Assembly (NCBI RefSeq): GCF_900090235.1
Contig: NZ_LT607750.1
Location: 6,005,001 to 6,069,000, forward strand
DNA from: Micromonospora echinaurantiaca
GTDB taxonomy: Bacteria; Actinomycetota; Actinomycetes; Mycobacteriales; Micromonosporaceae
Direction: 5' to 3'
Length of the DNA stretch: 64,000 bases
Shown in pieces: positions 17,722 through 27,137 of this stretch. The stretch's first letter is position 1. Each line of letters starts with the position of its first letter. The translations under genes were made by a program, and so were the position numbers. Under the pieces are notes generated by a model. That model ran no database searches, had not been told where the DNA came from, and saw only the letters and a list, made by a program, of their open reading frames with translations.

Positions 17722-19053
17722 GTGACCAGGGTGCGGCAGAGCTGTCCGCCGACGGCGCGACGGGTCGCCGGTCGGGCGCTGCTCGCTGTGGCGGCGGTGG
17801 CCGTGCCGCTCGCCGGCCCGGTGCCGCCCGCCGACGCCGCGGCCGCCCGGCCGGTCGCGCTCGCCTCGGCGGCGTTCCCCCTGGCCGCGCCGGTTTCGGA
17901 CAGCCAGACCCGCCCCGACCAGGTGCGCGACGAGCAGTGGCAGCTCGACGAGTTGGGGGCGAAGACCGCCTGGCGCAGCTCGACCGGGCGCGGGGTGGTC
18001 GTCGCGGTCATCGACTCCGGTGTGGACGCCAGCCACCCCGACCTGGCCGGCCAGGTGCTGCCCGGCTACGACCTGGTCGCCCCGCTCGGCGGCGACCCGG
18101 ATCCGGTCGGCCACGGCACCACGGTGGCCGGGCTGATCGCCGGGCGCAACGACGACAACCGGGGCGTGGTCGGCCTCGCCCCGGACGCCAAGATCCTTCC
18201 GGTCCGGGTGCTGGACGACGAGAACCGCTACGACGACGCGCTGATCGTCGCCAAGGGCGTGCGCTGGGCCGTCGACAACGGCGCCCGCGTCATCAACCTG
18301 TCGCTCGGCGGCAGCGGCGACAGCCCGGCCCTGGCCGCGGCGCTCGACTACGCCTTCGCCCGGGACGTGGTGGTGGTCGCCTGCACCGGCAACCTGGCCA
18401 CCTCCACCAACTCGAAGGTCTGGTACCCGGCCCGCGAGCCGGGCGTGATCGCGGTGTCCGGGCTGGAGAAGGACAGCGAGAACCTCTGGTCCGGCGCGAT
18501 CACCGGGCGCGCCACCGTACTCACCGCCCCGGCCACCGGGTTGGTGGGCGCCCGCCCCGGCGACGGGTACTGGCGGGTGCAGGGCACCAGCTTCGCCGCG
18601 CCCCTGGTGGCCGCCACCGCCGCGCTGGTCCGGGCCCGCTACCCGGAGATGTCCGCCGGCGACGTGGTCAACCGGCTGCTGTCCACCGCCCGCGACATCG
18701 GCCCCACCGGCCGGGACGACCGTTTCGGGTACGGCCTGGTCGACCCGGTCGCCGCGCTGGACGCCGAGGTGAGCCCGGTGGGCCGCAACCCGCTGGACGA
18801 CCAGACCTCGCCCGGCGTGGTCGGGTTCGGCCCGGCACCCGGTTCGGCGGAGGCCGAGGCGGCCGGCGCCGGCGCGGACCCGCTCGGCGGCTTGACCGCA
18901 CCGCGCCAGCAGAGCCAGTGGACGGCGCGGCCCGCCGGCTCCGAGCACGACTCCACCCCCGAGCGGCTCTGGACCGGCGCCGTGCTCTTCGTCGCCCTGC
19001 TCACCGGCGCGGCGCTGATGGTGCGCCGGTTCCGGCGGTGGGGCAGCCGCTGA
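17722..19053 (+). CDS. mycP: Type VII secretion-associated serine protease, mycosin (MycP)
   Basis: Membrane-anchored subtilisin-family (S8) protease needed for ESX complex function. The 443-residue precursor has a signal peptide (cleavage near PPADAAAA), catalytic Asp98 (VIDSG), His131 (GHGT) and Ser290 (GTSFAAP), the oxyanion Asn224, and a C-terminal membrane segment followed by a short basic tail (VRRFRRWGSR), the standard mycosin layout. It follows eccC by 86 bp on the same strand. The GTG start at 17722 has GAGGA rather far upstream, so the precise start is less certain. Confidence 0.94.
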   Translation: MTRVRQSCPPTARRVAGRALLAVAAVAVPLAGPVPPADAAAARPVALASAAFPLAAPVSDSQTRPDQVRDEQWQLDELGAKTAWRSSTGRGVVVAVIDSGVDASHPDLAGQVLPGYDLVAPLGGDPDPVGHGTTVAGLIAGRNDDNRGVVGLAPDAKILPVRVLDDENRYDDALIVAKGVRWAVDNGARVINLSLGGSGDSPALAAALDYAFARDVVVVACTGNLATSTNSKVWYPAREPGVIAVSGLEKDSENLWSGAITGRATVLTAPATGLVGARPGDGYWRVQGTSFAAPLVAATAALVRARYPEMSAGDVVNRLLSTARDIGPTGRDDRFGYGLVDPVAALDAEVSPVGRNPLDDQTSPGVVGFGPAPGSAEAEAAGAGADPLGGLTAPRQQSQWTARPAGSEHDSTPERLWTGAVLFVALLTGAALMVRRFRRWGSR

Positions 19054-19128
19054 CCCACCCCGCTCCGGCCGCACCCGGTTCGCGAACGGAACGCCTGAGC
19101 CCGCCCCGGGCTGGGTAGAACGGATGCC

Positions 19129-19872
19129 ATGACCTCACCCGGCCAGCGCACCCTCCCGACGCCGACGCGGCCGTCGTGGCGGCACCGCCGGCTGCACCCG
19201 GACGACTCGCGCGGCCTCCGGCTGACCCTCGCCGTCGCCGCGGCGTTCCTGGTGCTGGTGCCGTTCGCCCTGCTCGCGCTCCTGGTGCTGGCCGGCTGGC
19301 CGCCGCTACGCGAGGTGGACACCACGGTGGCCGGCGCGCTGCACGGCTTCGCCGTCGATCATCCGGCCTGGGTCCGCCTGATGAGCCTGTGGACCGATGT
19401 GTTCGCGCCGATGCCGCTGCGGGTCGGCGCGCTGGTGCTGGTGATCTGGCTGGTCCGGCGCGGCGCCCGGCAACTCGCGGTCTGGGTGGCCGTCACCATG
19501 CTGGTGGGCGGGCTGCTCGGCCCGCTGCTCAAGCTGCTCTTCGGGCGGGACCGGCCGGACCTGCCCGAGCCGGTGGCGCAGGCCGCCGGGCTCGCCTTCC
19601 CGTCCGGTCACGCGCTGAACGCCGCGCTGGCCGCCGGGATCCTGCTGGTGGTCTTCCTGCCGTACGCGCGGGAGCGGTCCGGCCGGTGGGCGGTGTGGTT
19701 GGCCGCCGTGCTGCTGGCCGGGGTGACCGGGTTCAGCCGGGTGGCGCTCGGCGTGCACTGGACCAGCGACGTGCTGGCCGGCTGGGTGCTCGGCACCGCC
19801 GTGGTCGCCGCGACGTCCGCCGCCTTCACCGTCTGGCACCACCAGACCCCACCCGCCGCGCCACACCCCTGA
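19129..19872 (+). CDS. PAP2-family membrane phosphatase
   Basis: A 247-residue polytopic membrane protein with the three phosphatidate-phosphatase motifs in order: KLLFGRDRP, PSGH, and SRVALGVHWTSD. These bind phosphate and provide the catalytic His pair facing the extracytoplasmic side. About six membrane segments are visible. Likely substrates are undecaprenyl pyrophosphate or phosphatidic acid; the sequence does not decide. It converges on marP with a 6-bp gap and follows mycP by 75 bp, so it could be co-transcribed with the secretion locus. Confidence 0.9.
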   Translation: MTSPGQRTLPTPTRPSWRHRRLHPDDSRGLRLTLAVAAAFLVLVPFALLALLVLAGWPPLREVDTTVAGALHGFAVDHPAWVRLMSLWTDVFAPMPLRVGALVLVIWLVRRGARQLAVWVAVTMLVGGLLGPLLKLLFGRDRPDLPEPVAQAAGLAFPSGHALNAALAAGILLVVFLPYARERSGRWAVWLAAVLLAGVTGFSRVALGVHWTSDVLAGWVLGTAVVAATSAAFTVWHHQTPPAAPHP

Positions 19873-19878
19873 GCCGGC

Positions 19879-21057
19879 TCAGGTGCACTTGCCGGTGGCC
19901 ACCCCCCGGGTACGCTCCGCGCCGGCCAGCGCCACCGGGCGGGCCTCGGCGGCGGTCACCGCGAAGCCGGTGTTCGGGTCGTCGGCGGCCGCCGCGAAGA
20001 TCACTCCGAGCACCAGCCCGTTGGCGGAGACCAGCGGCCCGCCCGAGTTGCCGCTGCGGACCAGCGCCCGGATGGTGTAGATCTCCCGGGTCACGTCGCC
20101 GGAGGAGTAGATGTCCGGCCCGGTGATCCGGTCGACGTCGCGTACCCGGGCCGACTGGGCGTTGTACGGCCCGTCGAGCGGGAAGCCGAGCACGATGGCG
20201 TCCGCGCCGCTGCCCGCGTTGCCGGCGGCGAACCGCATCGACGGGCCGGGCAGCTCCGGCACGTAGAGCACGGCCAGGTCCCGGTCCGGGTCGTAGACGA
20301 CCACCTCACCGTCGTACCGGTCGCCGTTCAGCTCCACCGTCACCGAGCGGGTGCCCGCCACCACGTGCGCGTTGGTCATCACCCGGTCGTCGGCGTAGAC
20401 GAACCCGGAGCCCTCGATCCGGCGCGAGCAGCTCGGCGCGGAGCCGAGCACCTTGACCACCGAGCGCTGGCCGTTGACCACCACCTGGGAGCCGGCGAGC
20501 GCCGGATCGGGCGGCGAGACCTGCCGGGCCTGGGTACGCCCCAGCCCCTCGAAGACGTCCGGGAAGCCGTTGGTGTCCACCGTGTCGCGCAGCGCGGTGG
20601 AGAACTGCTGCGCCCGGTCCGGCAGCACCCGGTCGACCACGGTGAGCAGCGCGCTGTTCTTCACCGACGCGGCCAGCCAGGGCAGCGAGGACGACCCGAG
20701 CGGCACCGCGACCAGCCACGCGACCAGCAGCACCGCGAAGATCGAGACGAACGCGCCGCCGATGTCGTCGACCTGCTTGCCCACGTCGCTGGTGATCGTC
20801 TTGCGCAGGTGGGAGCCGAGCCAGCCGGCGAGCGCCTGACCGATGACGGCCAGCCCGAAGACCGCCACCAGGGCGATCAGCACCCGGGTGCCGCTGTCCA
20901 CGAACTGCTCGGCCAGCAGCGGCCCGATCTGGAGGCCGACCAGGGCGCCCAGGAAGAAGCCGGAGAACGACAGCAGGCCGATGACGAACCCCTGGCGGTA
21001 TCCGCTGATCGCGAACACGAGCATGAGCAGCAGCAGTACGAGATCCACGGCGGACAC
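19879..21057 (-). CDS. marP: MarP-type periplasmic serine protease with CvpA-like membrane domain
   Basis: Membrane serine protease linked in M. tuberculosis (Rv3671c) to acid and oxidative-stress survival. The 392-residue product has four N-terminal membrane segments (CvpA-like, about 1-125), then a trypsin-fold domain with catalytic His231 (TNAHVVAG), Asp260 (DPDRDLAVL) and Ser338 (GNSGGPL). Cys210 and Cys390 match the disulfide pair known to stabilise MarP. Start is GTG 21057. It heads the minus-strand end of the marP-nudL-tlpA-nth group, conserved in order and orientation. Confidence 0.93.
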   Translation of the reverse strand: MSAVDLVLLLLMLVFAISGYRQGFVIGLLSFSGFFLGALVGLQIGPLLAEQFVDSGTRVLIALVAVFGLAVIGQALAGWLGSHLRKTITSDVGKQVDDIGGAFVSIFAVLLVAWLVAVPLGSSSLPWLAASVKNSALLTVVDRVLPDRAQQFSTALRDTVDTNGFPDVFEGLGRTQARQVSPPDPALAGSQVVVNGQRSVVKVLGSAPSCSRRIEGSGFVYADDRVMTNAHVVAGTRSVTVELNGDRYDGEVVVYDPDRDLAVLYVPELPGPSMRFAAGNAGSGADAIVLGFPLDGPYNAQSARVRDVDRITGPDIYSSGDVTREIYTIRALVRSGNSGGPLVSANGLVLGVIFAAAADDPNTGFAVTAAEARPVALAGAERTRGVATGKCT

Positions 21058-21120
21058 GGGTCAAGCGTACGGGCAGAGCGCTCACGGGATGACCTTCGCT
21101 TGCGGAAGGTGACCGCCGGG

Positions 21121-21813
21121 TCAGCGCACGGCGCTCTCGTCCACCTCGTCGGTACCGGCCGAGGGCGCCGGGGTGGCAGCGGTCGGCGGCAGGTCGACCA
21201 CCCTGCCGCGCGGCCACGGTCGCGTCCAGCCGCCCATCGTCAGCAGGGCGTCCAGCACCCCGGCGGTGAAGCCCCAGACCAGCATGCCGCGGGCGGAGAA
21301 CGCCGGCCCGATCCAACCGCTCGGGTGCCGCACCCGCATCCGGTTCTCCGGGTCGACCAGCTCGGCGACCGGCAGCCGGGCCACGTGCGCCACCTCGGCC
21401 GGTTCCCGGGGATGCACCGGGTGCGGCGCGTGCCACCAGCCGAGCACCGGGGTCACCACGAAATCGCTGACCGGGATCCAGAGCCGGGGCAGCTCGGCCA
21501 GCACGGTGACGCTGGCCGGGTCGAGGCCGACCTCCTCGTTCGCCTCGCGCAGCGCGGTGGCCGCGGCGTCGGCGTCGTCCGGATCGGCCGCGCCGCCCGG
21601 GAAGGCCGGCTGCCCGGCGTGATTGCGCAGGGTGGCGGCCCGCTGCAGGATCAGCACGTCCGGGCCGGCGCCGGGCTCCTCGCCGAGCAGCACCAGCACC
21701 GCGCTCTCCCGGCCACCGTGGCTCGGGGTGGCCAGCCGGGTGAAGTCCTCGGTACGGGCGGTGCCGAGCCGGTGCAGCAGCGGCTCGATCCAGGCCGGTG
21801 GCTGTCGGGTCAC
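21121..21813 (-). CDS. NUDIX hydrolase, CoA pyrophosphatase type (NudL-like)
   Basis: Probably cleaves coenzyme A or its derivatives to phosphopantetheine and 3',5'-ADP. The 230-residue product has the UPF0035 signature LRNHAGQPAFPGG followed by the Nudix box ending REANEEVGL; the first Glu of the box is replaced by Asp (GGAADPDD). It begins with GTG overlapping the stop of the TlpA-like gene by four bases (GTGA), so the two are translationally coupled. It corresponds to Rv3672c in the conserved block. A Pro/Ala-rich C-terminal tail is species-specific. Confidence 0.9.
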   Translation of the reverse strand: MTRQPPAWIEPLLHRLGTARTEDFTRLATPSHGGRESAVLVLLGEEPGAGPDVLILQRAATLRNHAGQPAFPGGAADPDDADAAATALREANEEVGLDPASVTVLAELPRLWIPVSDFVVTPVLGWWHAPHPVHPREPAEVAHVARLPVAELVDPENRMRVRHPSGWIGPAFSARGMLVWGFTAGVLDALLTMGGWTRPWPRGRVVDLPPTAATPAPSAGTDEVDESAVR

Positions 21814-22430
21814 GCGGGCACCGCCAGGCCCAGGTGCTGCCCGACCAGCGCGGCGAGGCGGGCGTCGTCCAGCGCGCCGGACGCGTCCACGTGCCGCACC
21901 CGGCCCTGCCCGTCGACGAAGAGGGTGAGCGGGATGGCGTTGCGGCCGAGCGCCCGTTGCAGCGCCTCACCCTGGTCGACCAGGACGGGGAAGCGTACGC
22001 CGAAGTCCTCGCCGATGGACTGCGCGCCGGCGCGGCTGTCGCGGCTGTTGACCCCGAGCACCCGGAGCTGGCCGTCGGCCCGCTCGCTGAGCCGCTGGAA
22101 CGCGGGCAGCTCGGTGCGGCAGGGCGCGCACCAGGAGGCCCAGACGTTGACCACGGCCGGACCGCGGACGTCCCGGAGGGCGACCGGCGCACCGCCGGTG
22201 AAGCAGTTCAAGGTCAGCTCGGGCAGCGGGTCGCCTCCACCGGCCGGCGACGCGGTCGGCGCGCCGGTGGCGCCCGGGCCGGTGGTCAGCTCGGCGCAGT
22301 CCTGGAACGGCGACGGCCGGCTGGCGGCCGCCCCCTGCCGGGTCGGCGCCTCCTCCTGCCCGGTGGTGCCGGTGCAGCCCGCGACCGCCAGCAGCAGCGG
22401 GACGAGCAGGGCAGCGGACCGCCGCTTCAT
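21810..22430 (-). CDS. TlpA/ResA-like thioredoxin-fold lipoprotein
   Basis: Extracytoplasmic thiol-disulfide protein. The 206-residue precursor has a lipoprotein signal peptide with lipobox ending VAGC at residue 19, then a thioredoxin fold with the active site WCAPC (in VWASWCAPCRTELPAF) and the cis-Pro region NAIPLTLFVD. It corresponds to Rv3673c. Upstream, its ATG overlaps the stop of a VSARSE mini-ORF by ATGA; downstream it overlaps the NUDIX gene by GTGA. It may act in cytochrome maturation or general disulfide reduction. Confidence 0.9.
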   Translation of the reverse strand: MKRRSAALLVPLLLAVAGCTGTTGQEEAPTRQGAAASRPSPFQDCAELTTGPGATGAPTASPAGGGDPLPELTLNCFTGGAPVALRDVRGPAVVNVWASWCAPCRTELPAFQRLSERADGQLRVLGVNSRDSRAGAQSIGEDFGVRFPVLVDQGEALQRALGRNAIPLTLFVDGQGRVRHVDASGALDDARLAALVGQHLGLAVPA

Positions 22431-22471
22431 CGGCGCACCGCTCGCAGGACGGGCTCACTCCTCGCGCTCAC
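22427..22471 (-). repeat. VSARSE mini-ORF repeat, copy 2 (14 codons)
   Basis: A 45-nt minus-strand frame beginning GTG AGC GCG AGG AGT GAG (VSARSE) and ending CGA TGA. Its GTG overlaps the stop of mini-ORF copy 1 (GTGA). Its TGA overlaps the ATG of the TlpA-like lipoprotein gene (ATGA). The first 18 bases are identical to copy 1. It is probably a repeat element preserving translational coupling rather than a conventional gene. Confidence 0.75.
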
Positions 22472-22530
22472 GGTGCCACCTCGGTTCGCGACTGCGGGGC
22501 TCGCAAACCCGGCTCACTCCTCGCGCTCAC
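22468..22530 (-). repeat. VSARSE mini-ORF repeat, copy 1 (20 codons)
   Basis: A 63-nt minus-strand frame starting VSARSEPG and ending EVAP. Its GTG is formed on the nth stop codon (ccGTGAgc) and its own stop forms the GTG of copy 2 (ccGTGAgc). A 26-bp direct repeat at 22452-22477 and 22511-22536 underlies the two starts. Shares a 3' half with the decayed copy at 3342-3380. Confidence 0.75.
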
Positions 22531-23315
22531 GGTGCCTCCGCGACGACGGCCTGCGCCGGCACCAGCTCCGGGTCGACCCCGGCGGCCGCCGCGAGGTCGC
22601 GTGCCCGAGGGCCCTTGAGCAGCTTGGCGGCGGCGGCCGGCTCGGTCGGGCCGGTGCCGTAGGAGGGGCAGAGCTTGGCCAGGGTGCAGGCGCCGCAGGC
22701 CGGCTTGCGGGCGTGGCACACCCGTCGGCCGTGGAAGATCACCCGGTGCGAGAACATCGTCCAGTCGCGCCGCTCGATGAGCGCCCCGATGGCGTGTTCC
22801 ACCTTGACCGGGTCGGTCTCGCCGGTCAGCCGCCAGCGCCCGACCAGCCGGTGGAAGTGCGTGTCGACGGTGATGCCGGGCACGTCGAAGGCATTGCCGA
22901 GGATGACGTTGGCGGTCTTGCGGCCGATCCCGGGCAGCGTCACCAGGTCGACCAGCTTGCCGGGGACCCGGCCGCCGTAGCGCTCGACCAGCGCCTGGCC
23001 AAGCTTGATCAACGAGTCGGTCTTGTTCCGGTAGAAGCCGGTGGGGCGGATCAGCTCCTCCAGCTCGGCCCGCTGGGCACCGGCGTAGTCGGCGGCGGTC
23101 GGGTAGCGGGCGAAGAGCTTCGGGGTGACCTCGTTGACCTTCTTGTCGGTGCACTGGGCGGAGAGGATCGTCGCCACGGCCAGCTCCAGCGGGTTGGAGT
23201 GGTCGAGCTCACAGTGCGCGTCGGGGTGGGTCTCGGTCAGCACCCGGCCGATCTTCCGGGCGCGACGTTTGCGGCCGAGATCGGTCTCGGTGGCACCGGG
23301 AATGCTGGTGGTCAC
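22527..23315 (-). CDS. nth: Endonuclease III (DNA glycosylase/AP lyase)
   Basis: Removes oxidised pyrimidines and cuts abasic sites in base-excision repair. The 262-residue product (GTG 23315) has the helix-hairpin-helix [13 protein letters not shown] with catalytic Lys133, catalytic Asp151 (VDTHFHR), and the 4Fe-4S cluster Cys200, Cys207, Cys210, Cys216 in the C-x6-C-x2-C-x5-C pattern. It corresponds to Rv3674c. The start is uncertain: the frame is open to 23360, but [10 protein letters not shown] fits the usual short basic leader. Its stop codon overlaps a VSARSE mini-ORF, which links it to the TlpA-like gene. Confidence 0.95.
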   Translation of the reverse strand: MTTSIPGATETDLGRKRRARKIGRVLTETHPDAHCELDHSNPLELAVATILSAQCTDKKVNEVTPKLFARYPTAADYAGAQRAELEELIRPTGFYRNKTDSLIKLGQALVERYGGRVPGKLVDLVTLPGIGRKTANVILGNAFDVPGITVDTHFHRLVGRWRLTGETDPVKVEHAIGALIERRDWTMFSHRVIFHGRRVCHARKPACGACTLAKLCPSYGTGPTEPAAAAKLLKGPRARDLAAAAGVDPELVPAQAVVAEAP

Positions 23316-23376
23316 GCCGGCCAGCCTACGTCGCCGGTCCGACGAACCGCCGGGCCCCACGCGTCGGGCCGGCGGG

Positions 23377-24534
23377 TCAGCCCTGCGCCGGCGGGCTGAT
23401 CCGGCCGGAGTCGTCGAACCGGGCGCCGGTCTTCGGGAAGTCGCTGCGGGTCAGCTGCCGCACCAGGCCGAGGCCCCGGTCGTCGCGGTCCATGGTCGGC
23501 TTGCCGGCGGAGTTCATGTACGTCGAGACGAACGAGCCGCCGGCCCAGCTGCCGTCCGGCTTTAGCGACACCTTGAGCACCCCGCCCCAGCCCAGCCGGC
23601 CGGCGTTGCTCAGCGAGTTGCCGCCACCGGCGAAGTTGCCGAGGCTGTACGCGATCAGCCGGCCCTTGTAGAACTCCATGCCGCGCAGCACGTGCGGGCC
23701 GTGCCCGACGATCAGGTCGGCGCCCGCGTCGATCATCGCCTTGGAGAACTTGACCGGATCGCCCCGGTTCTCGCCGAGGAACATCTCGGTGCCGGGCCGC
23801 ACCCGGGTCTTGTCCGACCCCTCGCCGCCCATGTGCACCTGCACCACCACCAGGTCGGCCATCCCGGCCGCCTTGGTGATCACCTGCTTCGCCTCGGCGA
23901 TGTCGACCAGGCTGTTGGACCAGACGTACGACGAGAAGCCGGCGACGGCGACCTTGACCCCCGCCACCTCGACCACGGTGATCTGGTCGGGCGCCCCGGT
24001 GTGCGCGAGATCGTATTTCTCCAGCGCCTTCTGGGTGTTCGCGTAGCCCTTCGGGCCGTAGTCGTAGCCGTGGTTGTTGGCCTGGTTGAGCAGGTCGAAG
24101 CCGGCGTCGCGCAGGTGTGCGGCGTACTCCGGCGGGGCTCGGAACTGGAAGCAGCGGGTGGAGTTCGCGCCACACTTGCCGGTGCCGGTGTCGACGGTGA
24201 GCGGCTCCTCCAGGTTGCCCATCACCAGGTCGGCCTCGAGCGCCTTCTCGACCGAGTCGAAGAAGCCCTTGCCGCCGTTGGCGGGCAGCCGGTTCGGCGC
24301 GTTGCCCATGATGATGTCGCCGGTGGCGGAGAGCGAGATGGACTTCTCGGCCGGCGTCGCGGAGGCCGAACCGACCGGGGCGCCGGTGCCGCCACCGCCC
24401 GCGCCGGGCTGCCAGACCGGACCGCCGGCCGACCCGCCGCCGCAGCCGGCCGCGAGCAGCACGACGAGCAGCACGACGAGCGCCAGCGCCGGGCGGCGGC
24501 GCGGACGGGGGGCGGTGGGGGCAGCAGCGTACAT
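23377..24534 (-). CDS. CapA-family lipoprotein (metallophosphatase-like fold)
   Basis: A 385-residue secreted lipoprotein (lipobox LLAAGC near residue 31) with the CapA/PgsA domain: GDIIMGN near the start of the domain, [21 protein letters not shown] and [26 protein letters not shown]. In poly-gamma-glutamate producers CapA takes part in polymer synthesis or export; no capB or capC is present here, so that role should not be assumed. It lies in the same orientation as nth and cbiZ and is not part of the mycobacterial version of this block. Confidence 0.88.
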   Translation of the reverse strand: MYAAAPTAPRPRRRPALALVVLLVVLLAAGCGGGSAGGPVWQPGAGGGGTGAPVGSASATPAEKSISLSATGDIIMGNAPNRLPANGGKGFFDSVEKALEADLVMGNLEEPLTVDTGTGKCGANSTRCFQFRAPPEYAAHLRDAGFDLLNQANNHGYDYGPKGYANTQKALEKYDLAHTGAPDQITVVEVAGVKVAVAGFSSYVWSNSLVDIAEAKQVITKAAGMADLVVVQVHMGGEGSDKTRVRPGTEMFLGENRGDPVKFSKAMIDAGADLIVGHGPHVLRGMEFYKGRLIAYSLGNFAGGGNSLSNAGRLGWGGVLKVSLKPDGSWAGGSFVSTYMNSAGKPTMDRDDRGLGLVRQLTRSDFPKTGARFDDSGRISPPAQG

Positions 24535-24590
24535 CGCCCGCGACCCTACCGGGCGGCAAACGGACCGACGAGAGCCGATCGGCCAGGAAT

Positions 24591-25253
24591 TCAGCCCGCC
24601 AGCCGGTCCGACCAGGGGACCACCGTGCCGGCCCCGCCGGCCAGCACGGCGGCGTGCACGGCCCGGGCCAGCGGGGCGCCCCAGACCGAGCGGGGGCCGC
24701 CGTACTCGGCGATCGGGCCGTCGGCCGGGCAGAGCACGGTGACCGCGTCGGTCGGGGTGCCGGTGCCCGGCATCCCCAGCTCGCCGATCGCCTGCGCCTT
24801 CGCCTCGGTGGCCGTGGCCACCGCGTTGACCAGCGCGGCGTCACCGAGCCGCGCCGGCACGTACAGGACGATGTTGACCGTGCCGACCCGCTGCCCGGGC
24901 GCCGCCGGCGCGGGCGCGGCGGCCCAGACCGGGGTGCCGAGCCCGACCGTCGCCCAGGCCCGCACGCCGGTGTCGGTCCGGGCCACCACCTCCGCCACGT
25001 CGACGCCGGTCAGCAGGCCCACCCCCGGCCCGTCCAGGCCGAGCTGGTCGGCCAGGCCGGCCAGGTGGTCGGCGGGGTCGTCCCGGTCGTACGACATCGG
25101 CACGGTCGCGTTGACCACCCACCGCCGCTCCCCGATGCCGCCGCCGAGCGGCGCGGAGCTGACCGCGCGCAGCGGGCGGTCGGCTCGCCAGACCAGCAGC
25201 GGCACGTCCCGCACGCCCTCGGAACGGGTGGTCAGCAGGGGGTCACTCAGCAC
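24591..25253 (-). CDS. cbiZ: Adenosylcobinamide amidohydrolase family protein (CbiZ-like)
   Basis: A 220-residue protein matching the CbiZ family, which removes the aminopropanol arm from adenosylcobinamide so that cobyric acid can be re-used for B12 synthesis. Visible family stretches are [60 protein letters not shown] and [13 protein letters not shown]. Start is GTG 25253. No other cobalamin genes are nearby. It diverges from crp. Confidence 0.82.
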   Translation of the reverse strand: MLSDPLLTTRSEGVRDVPLLVWRADRPLRAVSSAPLGGGIGERRWVVNATVPMSYDRDDPADHLAGLADQLGLDGPGVGLLTGVDVAEVVARTDTGVRAWATVGLGTPVWAAAPAPAAPGQRVGTVNIVLYVPARLGDAALVNAVATATEAKAQAIGELGMPGTGTPTDAVTVLCPADGPIAEYGGPRSVWGAPLARAVHAAVLAGGAGTVVPWSDRLAG

Positions 25254-25471
25254 GCCGTGACCCTACGACCCCGGACGCGGGCGACCGGCCGGGGTCCGGA
25301 AATCGCGTGATCTTACTGGTCGCACGGGTCGGGTGGGTAACGCCTGGGGATCAAGATTCCAGGGGTGCACCTCTGATTCCCGCGCTGTTGTGCCTAGACT
25401 TGGCGGCGCGCGAGGGATCAGCGGACGGCGGACCCGGCCGAGCAGACGGCACGCGCAACCGGAGGTGCGCG

Positions 25472-26149
25472 ATGGACGAGGTACTGGCCCGCAGCGGGAT
25501 CTTCCAGGGGGTCGACCCGGAGGCTGCCGAGGCGCTCGCCAAGGAGATGGAGACGATCGAGGTCCGCAAGGGCGAGATCGTCTTCAACGAGGGCGAGCCC
25601 GGCGACAGTCTCTACATCCTGCTGTCTGGCAAGATCAAGGTTGGCCGCCGGGCAGCGGACGGTCGGCAGAACCTGATCGCGGTGATGGGCCCGTCGGACA
25701 TGGTCGGCGAGCTGTCGCTTTTCGACCCGGGTCCGCGTACGGCGACCGCCACCGCGGTGACCGACACCCGGCTGGTGCGGCTGCGCAAGCAGGCGCTGCG
25801 GCCGTGGCTGAACAACCGGCCCGAGATCGCCGAGCAGCTGCTCCGCGTGCTGGCCCGCCGGCTCCGCCGGACCAACGACTCGTTGGCCGACCTGATCTTC
25901 ACCGATGTGCCCGGCCGGGTGGCGAAGAACCTGCTCCAGATGGCCGGCCGGTTCGGCACCCGCGACGGCGGCGTGCTGCGGGTGACCCACGACCTCACCC
26001 AGGAGGAGATCGCCCAGCTGGTCGGCGCCTCCCGGGAGACGGTGAACAAGGCGCTGGCCGACTTCGCCTCGCGCGGCTGGCTGCGGCTGGACGGCAAGAG
26101 CATCATCATCCTCGACCCGGAGCGCCTGGCCCGCCGCGCCCGCGTCTGA
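25472..26149 (+). CDS. crp: Crp/Fnr-family transcription regulator (cAMP receptor protein)
   Basis: Global regulator with an N-terminal cyclic-nucleotide-binding domain and a C-terminal winged helix. The 225-residue product has the phosphate-binding cassette region [20 protein letters not shown] and the [25 protein letters not shown]. It resembles M. tuberculosis Rv3676 in length and motifs, and stands at the same place relative to nth. The start ATG 25472 follows GGAGGTG; an upstream in-frame extension to 25307 has no family match. A class III cyclase is encoded at 42.2-45.8 kb, so a cAMP link within the window is possible. Confidence 0.95.
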   Translation: MDEVLARSGIFQGVDPEAAEALAKEMETIEVRKGEIVFNEGEPGDSLYILLSGKIKVGRRAADGRQNLIAVMGPSDMVGELSLFDPGPRTATATAVTDTRLVRLRKQALRPWLNNRPEIAEQLLRVLARRLRRTNDSLADLIFTDVPGRVAKNLLQMAGRFGTRDGGVLRVTHDLTQEEIAQLVGASRETVNKALADFASRGWLRLDGKSIIILDPERLARRARV

Positions 26150-26286
26150 CCCCGACCGGGGCCCGTCCCCGGCCGCCGTGGCATGCCCGGCCCGGACCGC
26201 GTCGTCGGTCCGGGCCGGTTCGGCTTCCCGTCTGCCCGGCGCAGAATTCCTGGACCTGGCGGCGCCGGTCCCCGCAGGCTGGACCG

Positions 26287-27030
26287 ATGCTGAACCGCGT
26301 CGCCGTACTCTCCGACATCCACGGGGCGTTGCCCGCGCTGGAGGCCGTGCTGGCCGAGCCGGACGTCGCCGCCGCCGACCTGATCGTGCTCACCGGTGAC
26401 ATCGCCGCCGGCCCGCAGCCGGTCGAGGTGCTCGACCTGCTCGCCGGGCTGGGCGACCGGGTCTGCTGGGTACGCGGCAACGCCGACCGGGAACTGGTCG
26501 AGGCACGCGCCGGCCGGAAGTCCCCGATCGAGGTGTCGAACTGGGCCGCCGAGCAACTCCGGGACGACCAGTCGGCCCGGCTGGCCGCACTGCCGCTGAC
26601 GGTGACCCTGGAGGTGGCCGGCTTCGGGCCGGTGCTCTTCTGCCACGCCACGCCCCGGGACGACGAGGAGGTCGTGCTGGTCGACACCCGGATGACGCGC
26701 TGGGCGGAGGTGTTCGCCGGCGTACCGGCCGAGGTGCGCACGGTGGTCTGCGGGCACACCCACATGCCGTTCACCCGGCTGGTCGACCGACGTCTGGTGG
26801 TCAACGCGGGCAGCATCGGCATGCCGTACGGCGGCCCGGGGGCGGACTGGGCGCTGCTCGGGCCCGGCGTGCAGCTACGCCGGACCTACTTCGACGTGGA
26901 CGCCGCCTGCGCCCGGGTGGCCGCCGAGTCGACCTTCCCGGACGCCGCCGAGTGGGCCGACGAGTACCTGCGCTCCCGGCACAGCGACGCGGACGCGCTG
27001 GCAGTCTTCGCCCCGCGCGACGGCCGCTGA
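26287..27030 (+). CDS. Metallophosphoesterase family protein
   Basis: A 247-residue calcineurin-like phosphoesterase with the full set of metal-binding motifs: SDIHG (residues 9-13), TGDIAAGP, RGNAD, CHATPRDD and CGHTHMPF with NAGSIGMP after it. This layout matches YfcE/YmdB-like phosphodiesterases and diadenosine-tetraphosphatase-like enzymes. Start ATG 26287. It begins the accessory stretch after crp. The substrate cannot be decided from sequence. Confidence 0.9.
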   Translation: MLNRVAVLSDIHGALPALEAVLAEPDVAAADLIVLTGDIAAGPQPVEVLDLLAGLGDRVCWVRGNADRELVEARAGRKSPIEVSNWAAEQLRDDQSARLAALPLTVTLEVAGFGPVLFCHATPRDDEEVVLVDTRMTRWAEVFAGVPAEVRTVVCGHTHMPFTRLVDRRLVVNAGSIGMPYGGPGADWALLGPGVQLRRTYFDVDAACARVAAESTFPDAAEWADEYLRSRHSDADALAVFAPRDGR

Positions 27031-27137
27031 CCCCGACAAGGCCGGGTTCCGGCCCGGCACCAACCAGCGGCTGCACGCTCCGGGCGCGGCGAGAACCTGG
27101 CGCCCGCCCGGCTCACCACCTGCGTCGTGGGGCCGCT

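Noticed and set aside
25360..25471. Candidate promoter upstream of crp (TAGACT at 25395-25400)
   Set aside because: No matching -35 at proper spacing; not strong enough to report.
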